NCBI GenBank assembly: GCA_918797485.1
Contig: CAKKNE010000002.1
Span: 2,880,501 to 2,944,500, forward strand
DNA length: 64,000 bases
DNA from: Pelagomonas calceolata
Lineage: Eukaryota; Sar; Pelagophyceae; Pelagomonadales; Pelagomonadaceae
Reading direction: 5' to 3'
In this document: piece after piece, positions 18,297 through 27,152 of the stretch
Layout: each line of letters starts with the position of its first letter
Numbering within the stretch: the first letter of the stretch is position 1
Notes under the pieces: generated by a model
The model's database searches: none
The model's input: the letters and a program-made list of their open reading frames with translations, nothing else
What the model was told of the DNA's origin: nothing
Program-made: the position numbers and the translations under genes

Positions 18297-19703
18297 TTAT
18301 GAACCTCTACTCGCCCGCCGCACGCCGTCGTTCACCTCCTCGAGGCCGCTCATCGGCGGCACGTAGCCCCGCTTCTGGGCCTCGCGGCCGAGGTCCTCCA
18401 TGAAGGACGCGTGCTGGTCGGGGAATCTGAAAGACACCTTGAGCTGCGACGTCTTCTTCGAGAATTTGGCCTCGGTCCGTCGCGGGTCAACCGGCGCCGC
18501 GAATCTAACAACAAGGTCGTCGTGGCCGGGGACCACGATGCGACACCGCTGGCCGTCGCAGTCCAAGTCCTTGGCGCGCGCGCCGGGCGGCAGCGCGACC
18601 GTCAGCTCGTAGCCACTTTCGGTCGCCTGGAGCGCGTGGTCCGGCGTGTTCGCGACGGGTTCCTCCTCGTCGATGTCGTCGTCCTCGAGGTCGAGGTCCT
18701 CGAGGGCCTCCGCCGCGACGGGGTCGCTCCAACCCTCATCGTCGGCGTCGTCCGCGTCCGCCGCGACGGGCGCGCTCCAGCCCTCGTCGTTGTCGGCGCC
18801 GTCGGCGCCGCCGGCCGCGGACCCGAAGGCCTCCGCGAACGCGCTATCCAGATTGTCGTCGTCGTCATGGACGACGGCGACGTTGCCGCCGCCCGTCGTC
18901 GGCTTCGGTGGCGCGGGCTTCGGCGTCGACTTCGGCTTCGACTTCGGCTTCGAAGCGCCGCCGGCGCGCCGTTTCCGCCGCGCCTCGACGGCCGCGCGCA
19001 CGCCCGCGAAGGCCGGGTCGCCCCGTAATGCTTTCACGGCTCTTTTCGCATCGTCCGGCAGCCGCTCCACGGCGTCGGCGCTCATGCCCATGGACCGCTC
19101 GGCGGCGTCGAGCTGCGAGTCGTCCAGACTGTCCTCGTCTTCTTTTAACGCAGCCTTCATCTCCTTCGACGCCTCGTCGACCAACCCGAGTTTGACACAG
19201 GCCTCGCGGATCTCCCCGAACGCAACGCCCTCGCGCACGCCTCGTAATTTTTCACCTGCTGTAGGGTCAGCACTACAAGCCGCGTCGACCTGCGCCTCGC
19301 TCATGGTCATCGCGGCCGCGACCGCCCGCAACATGTCCTCGTCGACCTCGAGCCGGTCCGCCGCCTCCTGGATCGGCGTGCGCTTCCTGTTGGGTCGAGC
19401 TTGACGCTTCTTTTCCCGCTCCCGCTTGAGTTGTTCCGCCTTTGTTGAGGCAGCCTCGGCGCGCTCTTTTTGCACCATCTCGACACGCCGTTTCACGGCC
19501 TCGACCGATAACGCGGCCTGGCGGTAGGGCGCGAAGTCCGCACTACTAAGCATCATCTCGACCTTTTGGCGCACGGGCCCCGCTTCCAACGAGTTCTTCT
19601 GGGCTTCGCTGAAGCACATCGACTGCGCGACGAGTCGCAAGACGTCAAACACCAAGTCTTGGGCTTTCGCCACCTTCTGGAGCTCGCCGTCGACGGCCTC
19701 CAT
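18297..19703 (-). CDS. Acidic protein with C-terminal CS/p23-like domain
   Basis: The 468-aa protein starts at ATG 19703. The N-terminal half is helical and Lys/Glu rich. At about 240-265 is a Lys/Pro-rich linker (KPKSKPKSTPKPAPP), then an acidic stretch with two near-repeats of DEGWSxPVAA. Residues about 355-440 fit a CS-type beta sandwich: GYELTVALPPGARAKD, CRIVVPG, VRFAAPVDP and KFSKKTSQLKVSF, similar to the C-terminal domains of PIH1 proteins and Hsp90 co-chaperones. A role in protein assembly, perhaps of axonemal or snoRNP factors, is possible but unproven. No PIH-N domain is seen. Confidence 0.7.
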   Translation of the reverse strand: MEAVDGELQKVAKAQDLVFDVLRLVAQSMCFSEAQKNSLEAGPVRQKVEMMLSSADFAPYRQAALSVEAVKRRVEMVQKERAEAASTKAEQLKREREKKRQARPNRKRTPIQEAADRLEVDEDMLRAVAAAMTMSEAQVDAACSADPTAGEKLRGVREGVAFGEIREACVKLGLVDEASKEMKAALKEDEDSLDDSQLDAAERSMGMSADAVERLPDDAKRAVKALRGDPAFAGVRAAVEARRKRRAGGASKPKSKPKSTPKPAPPKPTTGGGNVAVVHDDDDNLDSAFAEAFGSAAGGADGADNDEGWSAPVAADADDADDEGWSDPVAAEALEDLDLEDDDIDEEEPVANTPDHALQATESGYELTVALPPGARAKDLDCDGQRCRIVVPGHDDLVVRFAAPVDPRRTEAKFSKKTSQLKVSFRFPDQHASFMEDLGREAQKRGYVPPMSGLEEVNDGVRRASRGS

Positions 19704-20215
19704 GGTTTTGGCAGTCGGTTGCTCGCTTTGCTAGCTGCTTTTGCAGCTGCTATCGAAGGCAGCAGCTATGCTTTGGCAGTGTGGAGCTGGTGAGCAACTC
19801 TACCACCTCGCGTGCAGGTTCGAACGACTTGCGAGATTCCTTTCTAGTGATTTTTTGGATCGATGTCGAGGTTTGGCAGCTTTTCAGGCTCAGCTTTGCA
19901 AATCGATGCCTTAAGCTGCCGGAGGGCCTTTGGCCGCATCGATGGCCACACGGTTGCCCAACGCTGGATGGATCACACCGGGAGCCATCTATGTTCGGGA
20001 TCGGTGCAGGCGGTGCCCCCAAAACCCGATTTGATTTGGGGCTCCGGCGCCGGCGCCGCGCGCAGTTTAAAATAGCGGTGCAAGCAGCGCGCGCGGCACT
20101 GACCGCCTCGACTAGTTCCAGCGCGGCCACAGTTCTGCGCGCGCCCGCAGCTCAAAGCGCGCGCCGAGACCGATCCGCCTACAGAGCGCGGCAGGGTCAG
20201 CGCGCACGCGCAGCC
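19704..20215. promoter_or_regulatory. Divergent intergenic region upstream of RFC1
   Basis: These 512 bp separate the CS-domain gene and RFC1. An open frame runs upstream of the RFC1 ATG into this region but has no protein-like conservation. At 20022-20034 lies AAACCCGATTTGA, a 13-mer found in two other intergenic regions (24260, 31822), here bounded by CCCCAAA and TTTGGGG. A Gln/Ala-like tandem GCAGCTG-rich stretch lies at 19735-19770. Confidence 0.45.
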
Positions 20216-22705
20216 ATGGACATCCGCAACTTCTTCGCCAAGAAGCCCGCGAAGGCGCCGGCCGCCGCGCCGCCGCCCGCCACGCAGAAGCCGAAGGCGC
20301 CCGCGGCCGCGCCCAAGGTCTCGCCCGAGGCCGCCCCACCACAAAAGCCCGCGTCGCCGAACCCGTCTCCAGCGAAAGCGCCGCGCGCCGCCAAGTCGCC
20401 GCCGAAGGCCAAGAGCCCGCCGAAGGCCAAGTCGCCGGCCAAGGCCACGGCGAGCGCCCACTTCGACGAGAAGCCGAAGAAGCGCAAGGCCACCGACGTC
20501 CTCGGCTTTACGGATGAAAAAGAAGACTCCGATTCAGACGTCGAGATGGGCGCTACCATTCCACCGCCGGTAGAAGAAAAAAAACCGCCGAAGAAGAAGA
20601 AGACGGCGGGGCTCATCGACGCCGCGGGCTTCTTTGGCGGGAAAGAAGCGGTCCCCGAGGTCGTAAAACCGGCCGTAACACAGAAGAAGGAGCAAACTTT
20701 TAAACCGTTACCGAAGAAGGCGCCCGCGGAGCCGCAGTTAGCCTTGACGGGAACGACGTTCGTGTTCACGGGTGTCCTGGCCGGCGACGACGTGACGCGA
20801 GAGCTCGCTGAAGACATGATTAAGGAGAGAGGCGGCAAGTGCACTGGTGCAGTTTCTGGGAGGACGAATTATGTGGTCTGTGGCGAGTTACTGGAAGACG
20901 GGCGACCTGTGGAAGAGGGCAGCAAGTTCCGAGCGGCCGAAGATAAGAAAACTACTCTCATCAGAGGAGCAAGGGCCTTCAAGCAGTTCCTGCAGGACGC
21001 CGACGCGAAGTTCAAGGACAAGGCGCCGCCCGTCAAGGCGTTACCACCTCTAGAGAGACCCAAAGCGGCCCCGGGATTGTGGGCGGACCGCCACAAGCCG
21101 AAGCAAAATAAGGACATGATGGGCAACGGCGACATTCGTTCGAAGCTCGGGAAGTGGCTCGACCAGTGGGAACGGGTCCATCTCGGCGACCCGAAGAAAC
21201 GCATCAAGCCCAAACATGAACCGCAGAACCCGTCGGCTCGGGCGGCGCTCTTGTCGGGACCGCCGGGCATCGGCAAAAGCACGATGGCCGCGTTACTATG
21301 TGAACAGCGAGGTTTTGAGGTTGTTGAGTATAACGCCTCAGATACACGTAGTAAGAAGTCGATAGAAGGTGGGTTGGCCGACGCTCTGGGTTGTGGTTCT
21401 CTCTTCGGCAAGAAGGGCGGCCAGCGACGTAGACGGTGTGTTATTATGGATGAAGTTGATGGGCTGTCGGCGTCGGATAGGGGTGGCTCTGCAGCATTGA
21501 TCAAATTGATCAAGACCACGGCCACGCCGATCATCTGCATCTGCAACGATCGTCAAAGCCCAAAGGTGAAATCCTTAGCGAACCATTGTTATGATTTGCG
21601 GTGTAAGCGACCGATGAAGCAGATCGTCGCGAAAAGATTAGTTGCTGTAGCAGCAGCCGAAGGCTTAACTCTAGAACAGAACGCCGCGGAACTGCTCGTG
21701 GACTCCTGCGGTAATGATATCAGACAGTGTTTGAACGCCCTACAGATGTGGACGCAATCGAACGCTTCGGGCAAGGCGACCTACGGCGACATGAAGGGCC
21801 GCATCTCTGCTATTTCTAAAGATGAAATGCAGCGCGCGTCGACCTTCGACGCGGCGAAGATGATTTTAAGTGACCACCAGCGCAAGTCCCACATCGATAG
21901 GGTCGAGGCGTTCTTCCACGACTATACGGCCATGCCCCTCATGGTCCAACAGAGTTACATCCAGGCGGCGATGAACGCGAAGGAGGGCGGGAAACCTTTG
22001 TCTCAATTAGGGAAGCTAGAACGCATTTCTGAGGCAGCTGAAAGGTTATCTGATGTGGATTTGATCGACAGGCGCATCCGCCAGGACCAGGACTGGTCCC
22101 TACTACCTTTACAAGCGTCTACTACGGTCGGTGTGGGCGCGACCGTGGGAGGCTTCTGCATGAACCCCCAGTTCTCGCAGTGGTTCGGGAAGAACTCGAC
22201 CACGCAGAAGAATCGGCGGCAGTGCGCCGATTTATCGTATAGGTTGGGGCATCGCGTCTCTGCTGGGAGGGAAGCGGTCCGGCGCGACTATCTAGGACCT
22301 TTGTTAAGGCACGTGTCGGCGCCTCTACTGGGAGGAGACGCGTCGGGCACGATAGAAAGGTTAGATGCGTACGGTCTGTCGCGGGACGACCTCATGGAGA
22401 CGCTGCCCGACCTGGAATTACACGACAAGGACAAGCCCAAGCTGTTCGCGTCGCTCGACGCCAAGGCTAAATCAGCCTTCACGCGCGCTTATAACAGTGT
22501 GGGCCACTCGGCGCAGGGCCTCCAGCCGGCCTCGATGGTCGTCAAAAAGAAGCGCAAGAAGTCTTCGACAGACAACATGCAGGTCGACGACGACGACTAC
22601 GTCTCCGAGGAGGACGAGGAGGAGGTCGACGTGTCGCAGCTCTTCGCGAAGAAGAAGCGCAAGGCGCCTTCCAAGAAGCCTGCCGCGCGCAAGAAGAAGA
22701 AGTAG
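20216..22705 (+). CDS. RFC1: Replication factor C large subunit
   Basis: The 829-aa clamp loader subunit opens PCNA rings during replication. The first residues MDIRNFFAKK form the PCNA-binding box, as in human RFC1 (MDIRKFF), which fixes the ATG at 20216. A Lys/Pro/Ala-rich linker follows; a BRCT domain lies at about 174-260 (TTFVFTGVLAGDD...GGKCTGAVSGRTNYVVCG). The AAA+ module has Walker A SGPPGIGKST (about 346) and Walker B CVIMDEVDG (about 410). The RFC1 C-terminal helical domain follows (about 590-760), and the tail is acidic then Lys-rich (KKKRKAPSKKPAARKKKK), a nuclear localisation signal. All parts are intact in one exon. Confidence 0.96.
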   Translation: MDIRNFFAKKPAKAPAAAPPPATQKPKAPAAAPKVSPEAAPPQKPASPNPSPAKAPRAAKSPPKAKSPPKAKSPAKATASAHFDEKPKKRKATDVLGFTDEKEDSDSDVEMGATIPPPVEEKKPPKKKKTAGLIDAAGFFGGKEAVPEVVKPAVTQKKEQTFKPLPKKAPAEPQLALTGTTFVFTGVLAGDDVTRELAEDMIKERGGKCTGAVSGRTNYVVCGELLEDGRPVEEGSKFRAAEDKKTTLIRGARAFKQFLQDADAKFKDKAPPVKALPPLERPKAAPGLWADRHKPKQNKDMMGNGDIRSKLGKWLDQWERVHLGDPKKRIKPKHEPQNPSARAALLSGPPGIGKSTMAALLCEQRGFEVVEYNASDTRSKKSIEGGLADALGCGSLFGKKGGQRRRRCVIMDEVDGLSASDRGGSAALIKLIKTTATPIICICNDRQSPKVKSLANHCYDLRCKRPMKQIVAKRLVAVAAAEGLTLEQNAAELLVDSCGNDIRQCLNALQMWTQSNASGKATYGDMKGRISAISKDEMQRASTFDAAKMILSDHQRKSHIDRVEAFFHDYTAMPLMVQQSYIQAAMNAKEGGKPLSQLGKLERISEAAERLSDVDLIDRRIRQDQDWSLLPLQASTTVGVGATVGGFCMNPQFSQWFGKNSTTQKNRRQCADLSYRLGHRVSAGREAVRRDYLGPLLRHVSAPLLGGDASGTIERLDAYGLSRDDLMETLPDLELHDKDKPKLFASLDAKAKSAFTRAYNSVGHSAQGLQPASMVVKKKRKKSSTDNMQVDDDDYVSEEDEEEVDVSQLFAKKKRKAPSKKPAARKKKK

Positions 22706-22881
22706 GCCTCTCTCCCTCGTAACTTATGTCTCGCTGACTCATTGCTAGGGCCGCGTCGACGCCGTCGACGCGTCGTCGGAGATGGGAAAACCCGTTCGCT
22801 CTCGCGCTGCTCGAGCTTTGGGCAGCCTCTGTGCCGCAAATTCGCCTTTATAAATCACTTTGGGGGCAGCCAAGAAACGTC

Positions 22882-23970
22882 ATGGCCTCCCTCGAAGAGG
22901 CCACGCACCAGAGAAGGGTGTTCGCGTGGCAGGGCGCGGACACGGAGCCCCTGACCGGCACTGAGGCCGACAGCCCCGGAGCAGGCTGGACGATTTCGAG
23001 GGACGACGTCGTCGTGCTCATCGAGCAGCTGCGCAACGCCGCCGGCGCGGTCGTGGCCTTCGTCGAGCTGCAGGTCGATGGGAAACGCACGACGCACCGC
23101 GGCTGGGTCGACCCCGCTTCCCTGAAGCGGCGCCCGGGCGACGAGACGGAGGACGAGTTGGCATTGCGACGCGAGCAGCTGGCGGATATTGCGGGAGAGC
23201 ACCTCGCGGGCCGCGCGTACGCCGAGGCGTACCACGCGTTCGGCGACGCCATCGCGGCGGACCCGGCGAACCATCGGTTGTACGGCGACCGCGCCCTCTG
23301 CTGCGCGCGGCTTCACAAGGAGACACCATCACCGGAACTCCGGGCCGCGGGCCTGAAGGACGCGGAGACGTGCGTGGAATTGAAGCCGACGTTTGTGAGA
23401 GGCCACGAGCGGCTCGTGACGATGCTCGCGCTCTGCACAGAAGCGGGCGAGACCGATCACAAGACCCTCGAGGCCGCCGTCCGGCGGGGTCTGAGCGTCG
23501 ACGCGGCGAGCGTATCCTTGCGACGCGCGTTACAAGAGCTCCGCGACGCCGGCGTCTCCCTAGATACGACGCTGGCGCCGACGGACAGCGAGCTCGCTGA
23601 CGCAGCAAAGGCGGCCGCGCCGAAGACGCGGGGCGCGGAGCTCTTCGCCCGGGGTGATATGGAGAACGCCGCGGTTAAGTACAGGGCCGCCCTGGCGTGG
23701 GACGCGACCGACCCTCGCATCTGGGCGAACCGGGCCGCGTGCTTCTCGCGGCGGGGGCGGTTTGACGACGCGCTGCGCGACGCGGAGTACGCCATTCGCT
23801 TGAAGCCGCGGTGGGCCCGGGCCCGCTATCGGCTCGCGGAGGCGCGGCTCGGGCAGGGGCGCGTCGGCGACGCGCTCGAAGCGTGCGACGCGGGGCTGCG
23901 CCTGGACGGCGACGAAAAGACGCGAGGGGACCTGTTGGCGCTGATGGAGCGGTGTGCTGTTGTTGAGTAA
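22882..23970 (+). CDS. TPR-repeat protein with N-terminal SH3-like part
   Basis: The 362-aa protein starts MASLEEATHQRRVFAWQG. Residues about 30-85 may form a small beta barrel (DDVVVLIEQLR...VAFVELQVDGKR). Residues about 105-175 hold one TPR pair (GEHLAGRAYAEAYHAFGDAIAADP) and 250-350 a second, better block (RGAELFARGDMENAAVKYRAAL, WANRAACFSRRGRFDDALRDAE, KPRWARARYRLAEARLGQG). The pattern resembles Hsp70/Hsp90 co-chaperones such as TTC4 or STIP1-like proteins. No catalytic domain is seen. The open frame begins earlier at CTG, but the ATG at 22882 is the natural start. Confidence 0.8.
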   Translation: MASLEEATHQRRVFAWQGADTEPLTGTEADSPGAGWTISRDDVVVLIEQLRNAAGAVVAFVELQVDGKRTTHRGWVDPASLKRRPGDETEDELALRREQLADIAGEHLAGRAYAEAYHAFGDAIAADPANHRLYGDRALCCARLHKETPSPELRAAGLKDAETCVELKPTFVRGHERLVTMLALCTEAGETDHKTLEAAVRRGLSVDAASVSLRRALQELRDAGVSLDTTLAPTDSELADAAKAAAPKTRGAELFARGDMENAAVKYRAALAWDATDPRIWANRAACFSRRGRFDDALRDAEYAIRLKPRWARARYRLAEARLGQGRVGDALEACDAGLRLDGDEKTRGDLLALMERCAVVE

Positions 23971-24097
23971 ATGCTGTTTGTGCGTGTAGCCCTGTCCTTA
24001 CACAGCGTGTCCGAATGGTGATTCTCCGGCGCCGCTACGCCCCGGCTCGGGTCCGGAGGACCCCATGACTCAATTCCGGCCCTCCCGGAAATTGTGG

Positions 24098-24250
24098 CAA
24101 AAAATCATATATATATGTATATATCGATTTTTTGTGGGTCATTTTGATATATATATATTTTTTTTTCGGGGCGGAGCACCATGGCGAGAGATGTGGACCT
24201 TCGCGTCCCCTGGATGTGAAATTTATCTAAAAATAAAAGCTAGTATACCT
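24098..24250. other. AT-rich island
   Basis: Within otherwise GC-rich DNA this stretch holds ATATAT blocks, a T6 and a T10 run, and AAATTTATCTAAAAATAAAA. It follows the TPR gene by about 130 bp and immediately precedes the orphan coding fragment at 24273. No gene or repeat end is seen. It may be a degenerate insertion or a strong 3' processing region. Confidence 0.55.
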
Positions 24251-24272
24251 ATGCGCGAAAAACCCGATTTGA

Positions 24273-24443
24273 TTGCCCCTTGGCCCTACTTACCTTTATA
24301 TACTCGCGGACGGCGACGCGCTCGCGGCGTACAAACGCCGCGCGTTCGACCTCTACCGGCAGCGGTTCGCGCCCGAGGCGTTGCTCCGCCGCGTCGACGC
24401 GTGGAACGAGCGCGGCGCGCCGGACGGGTGGCAGGATTCATAA
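24273..24443 (+). pseudogene. Orphan C-terminal coding fragment
   Basis: The frame after the stop at 24270 reads a convincing 56-residue protein end, including DGDALAAYKRRAFDLYRQRF and LLRRVDAWNERGAPDGWQDS, with strongly GC-rich third positions and a stop at 24441. Upstream in this frame there is only AT-rich, non-coding sequence and no plausible splice acceptor next to the protein-like part. I read it as the last piece of a lost gene. Family unknown. It converges on the IMPase gene, 10 bp away. Confidence 0.5.
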
Positions 24444-24453
24444 ACTTTTAAAC

Positions 24454-25446
24454 CTACCCAGCAATAGCATCCCGCGCCAGCCTCCTGAGCCGCGTACACA
24501 GCTCCGGCGATTCCGCGCAGACACATGACCGCGAGAGCAGGTCGAAGGCTTCGCCTGACGTAGGCGGCTTGGACGGGTCGCCCGGCGGCGCGCGCCGGCC
24601 GTCGACCATCTCGATGGTGCATCCGGCCTCGCGCGCGACGAGCGTTCCGGCACACCAATCCCAGGGCTTTGGGCAGTCTCTTTCAACTAATCCAATAACC
24701 ATTGAAGAAGCGCGACCCGTAGCCACGTAGCACAGATTCAGCACGGTCGAGCCCAGGATCCGCACGGCGCGCACGTTCTTGTCCAACAGCGACGCGTACA
24801 GGCGCGCGAGCGGCTTCGCGGCCGGGCCGCGCTCGTAGCCGAGATCCGTCAGGACAGTGTACGCCGACAGGTCCGCCGACGGCGCCGCCGCCGCGACTTT
24901 AAGGCGTCGCCCGTTGAGGTACGCCCCCTCGCCGGCCGCCGCGACCCAGAGCTCGTCGCGGTACGGGTCCAGGACGACTCCGAGCCGCGGCACGCCGCGC
25001 ACGGCCATCCCGATCGACACGACGCTGCAGGGCAGGCCGTGCACGAAGTTCTGCGTGCCGTCGATCGGATCAACAATCCACGTCGGGACGTCGTCGTCAT
25101 CCAGCACGGGAATCACTCCGTTCGCCGAGCACGACTCCTCGCCGACGACTCTGTGGGTTGGAAACGCCGCGCCAAGTCCCTCCACGACAAGTCTTTCGTT
25201 CGCCTCGTCCGTCGCCGTGCACGGATCGATGCCGCCGTCGCCGTCCTTCCAGATCGTCGTGCGCGCCTTCGTGTCGGCCTCGCGCATCGCGCGGCCGCAG
25301 CGCCGCGCGAGCCGGATCGCGACCGCCGCCTCCTTGCGGTAGTTTTGGATCTCGCGCGGCGGTGCGCGGCCGCGGAGCCATTGTAAAGACAGCGCTACCG
25401 TCGGAAGTAGTGCCAGCGCGAGGGCTAGGCGCGTTGTGGTCTCCAT
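24454..25446 (-). CDS. Inositol monophosphatase-family phosphatase
   Basis: The 330-aa protein starts at ATG 25446 (METTTRLALALALLP), with a signal- or anchor-like hydrophobic head. Metal-binding motifs are complete: GEES (Glu near 120), WIVDPIDGTQNFVHG, and PKPWDWCAGTLVAREAG with the third Asp. The preceding TATDEANERLVVEGL also fits. The substrate may be inositol monophosphate or a related phosphate such as histidinol phosphate or galactose phosphate. The head suggests an organelle or the secretory route. Length is normal for the family plus a targeting extension. Confidence 0.92.
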   Translation of the reverse strand: METTTRLALALALLPTVALSLQWLRGRAPPREIQNYRKEAAVAIRLARRCGRAMREADTKARTTIWKDGDGGIDPCTATDEANERLVVEGLGAAFPTHRVVGEESCSANGVIPVLDDDDVPTWIVDPIDGTQNFVHGLPCSVVSIGMAVRGVPRLGVVLDPYRDELWVAAAGEGAYLNGRRLKVAAAAPSADLSAYTVLTDLGYERGPAAKPLARLYASLLDKNVRAVRILGSTVLNLCYVATGRASSMVIGLVERDCPKPWDWCAGTLVAREAGCTIEMVDGRRAPPGDPSKPPTSGEAFDLLSRSCVCAESPELCTRLRRLARDAIAG

Positions 25447-25694
25447 TTGCCACAGTGCACCTGTAGTCAATTGCCCAAAAACGTGACCGCTGACCAAGCA
25501 GGAGCACGATGCGCTACCTTGCAGCCTTGTCTAGCCCGGCTGCTGAGAGTGCTCTCCGGCACAGGCTTTCGCTGGGCGTGTTTTGGCTGCGACCAGCGTA
25601 TCTGAGCCGTTAGCAGAGATGCACGACCGTGTAAATTCAACCGTGATTGGCTGGTTCCACCGCTATGCCCGATATAGCCACAGTGCCCATCTAT

Positions 25695-25718
25695 GCTAGT
25701 GTCTTACAGGACGCTAGC
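25695..25718 (+). promoter_or_regulatory. 24-bp promoter palindrome, copy c
   Basis: A perfect match beginning GCTAGTGTCTTACAGG and ending CGCTAGC. It lies 65 bp before the ATG at 25784 and 248 bp upstream of the IMPase start in the 337-bp gap 25447-25783. Confidence 0.75.
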
Positions 25719-25783
25719 TGCAACCTTTGGACAACATCGTTTTTTAGCATCCAAACCATGTTGGAACCTCAACTTAGGACGCG

Positions 25784-26023
25784 ATGAAAATACTCTTAAC
25801 TCTCTGCGGCGTGGCCGCCGCAGAAATAGTGGTGCAACCATCAATATGCATCGACCCACCACCCCAATCGAGTAACTCCTCCCTCGACGCCGTCGTCGCG
25901 CGCGCGTTGAAAACGCTCGCCGCGCCGTCAATATCATGGCAAAGTTTCATGCGCGGCGCCACGCTCGCGGACCGAGCCGTCTCGGTCGTCCGCGTCCGCG
26001 ACGCGCCCGGGCCGCCGGCGTCG
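25784..26023 (+). CDS. Possible N-terminal part of a secreted protein, cut off
   Basis: The frame starts MKILLTLCGVAAAEIVVQP, a good signal peptide, and continues for about 80 residues (PSICIDPPPQSSNSS, DAVVARALKTLAAPSISW) before meeting, in another frame, the epimerase fragment at about 26025. The frame stays open to 26191 but its later part is out of phase with the epimerase. It has its own upstream palindrome copy c. It may be the 5' end of a gene whose remainder has been replaced. Family unknown. Confidence 0.35.
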
Positions 26024-26024
26024 A

Positions 26025-26639
26025 CGCTTAGCGTACACGTACCACCACCTCTACGGGCTGCACATCGCCGCGTTGCGGTTCTTCACGGTGTTCGGGCCGC
26101 GCGGCCGGCCGGACATGGCTCCGTTAAAATTTGTGGACAAGATATCGCGCGGTCTACCGATCCAGCAGTTCGGCGACGGTACTTCCAGTAGAGACTATAC
26201 GTACGTGGACGACGTGGTGCAAGGCATTATCCTCGCGTTAGATACCCCGGCGGGCTACCAGATCTACAACCTCGGCAACGGCTCGCCGACGAAGCTGACT
26301 GATTTTATATCGTTAGTAGAAAAGGAGACCGGCAAGAAAGCTTCGATTGAATTACTACCGAACCAACCAGGAGATGTCCCGAGAACGTGCGCCGACATCG
26401 CCAAGGCCAGAAGCATGCTCGGCTACGACCCGAAAACTCCACTCGCCGACGGCATCCGCAAGCTAGTCGAGTGGTACCGCGACTCGCAAGTCCGTAGACC
26501 CGCGCTCGTCAGAACGGTCACGCCAGATGATCCCTTGCACGACCTTCGTGATCTAAAACCAGCTGTGCTTCGCTGTGGTCTCGCATCGACGTCAGACCGA
26601 CCGGCGTGGACGCGTCCCGCACGGCAAGTAGATCCTTGA
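26025..26639 (+). pseudogene. C-terminal half of a UDP-glucuronate 4-epimerase-like SDR
   Basis: From about 26025 the protein RLAYTYHHLYGLHIAALRFF, then TVFGPRGRPDMAPLKF, then FGDGTSSRDYTYVDDV and YNLGNGSPTKL matches the second half of UDP-glucuronate epimerases (extended SDR) very closely, ending with the usual LVEWY at about 26475. The Rossmann half with GxxGxxG and the YxxxK catalytic pair is missing, and nothing before 26025 encodes it. About 50 further codons run to the stop at 26637 without homology. It cannot bind NAD and is most likely a broken gene, although its sequence is still well preserved, so truncation looks recent. Confidence 0.7.
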
Positions 26640-27152
26640 TCAATGCATCGGTTCGACCGCGGCGCCCAGCGCCGCCCGCTGAGCAAGCAATTCCTCGTCC
26701 CTTCGCGGAGAATATATCCCTTCCCCCTAGATACACCCGAATCCCTATCAGAGATACAAACAGCGTAATAATGAGTGAACTCTTTATTGCACCGTTCCGC
26801 CCCCAACGCGGCAACGCCTAGTGTAAACTTTTGGTACCAGAAACCGAACCCGAGGGAGCCACTAGGTTCAACGCCAGGCTCGAGCCCTCCTAAACCCTTC
26901 GAAGACCGCCTGGTAAGGTATCGATAAAGTACCTTATCCTGGGCGGTAGGGGGTGCAGCCAAAACAACGGAGCGTCCCGCGAGAGGCTAATAGCCGAGGA
27001 GCACGCGGGCCAGGAAGGCAAGCGGGAAGCCGCCTCGGACCAGCAACCAGCCGCTCACCAAGGACTGCGACGCCTGCAGAAAGGGCTGCCTCGGCCCAGC
27101 AAGAACAAGCTAGCCACAGCCCGGCCCCACGCCGCCGAGGCAACCAACAACC
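26640..27152. other. Intergenic region, nothing recognised
   Basis: These 513 bp hold no gene I can support. At 26914-26935 the arms TAAGGTA and TACCTTA flank a short spacer and could form a hairpin. A long minus-strand frame crosses the region (26423-26962) but covers the epimerase antisense and looks like noise. Confidence 0.4.

Noticed and set aside
19790-19850. tRNA-like phrase with GGTTCGAAC and GGTGAGCAACTCTACCACC
   Set aside because: The arms do not pair into a T-stem, D-stem or acceptor stem on either strand.
19781-20215. 145-codon extension at the front of RFC1
   Set aside because: The PCNA-binding box MDIRNFF must be N-terminal, so the ATG at 20216 is the start.
24454-25446. IMPase as a fructose-1,6-bisphosphatase
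   Set aside because: The motif spacing and PKPWDWCAGTLVAREAG fit the IMPase branch, not FBPase.
26820-26935. Possible structured RNA with GGTTCAACGCC
   Set aside because: No cloverleaf or other known RNA fold could be drawn; only a 7-bp hairpin remains.
26423-26962. Minus-strand 179-codon frame
   Set aside because: It is antisense to the epimerase fragment over a third of its length and shows no recognisable motif.
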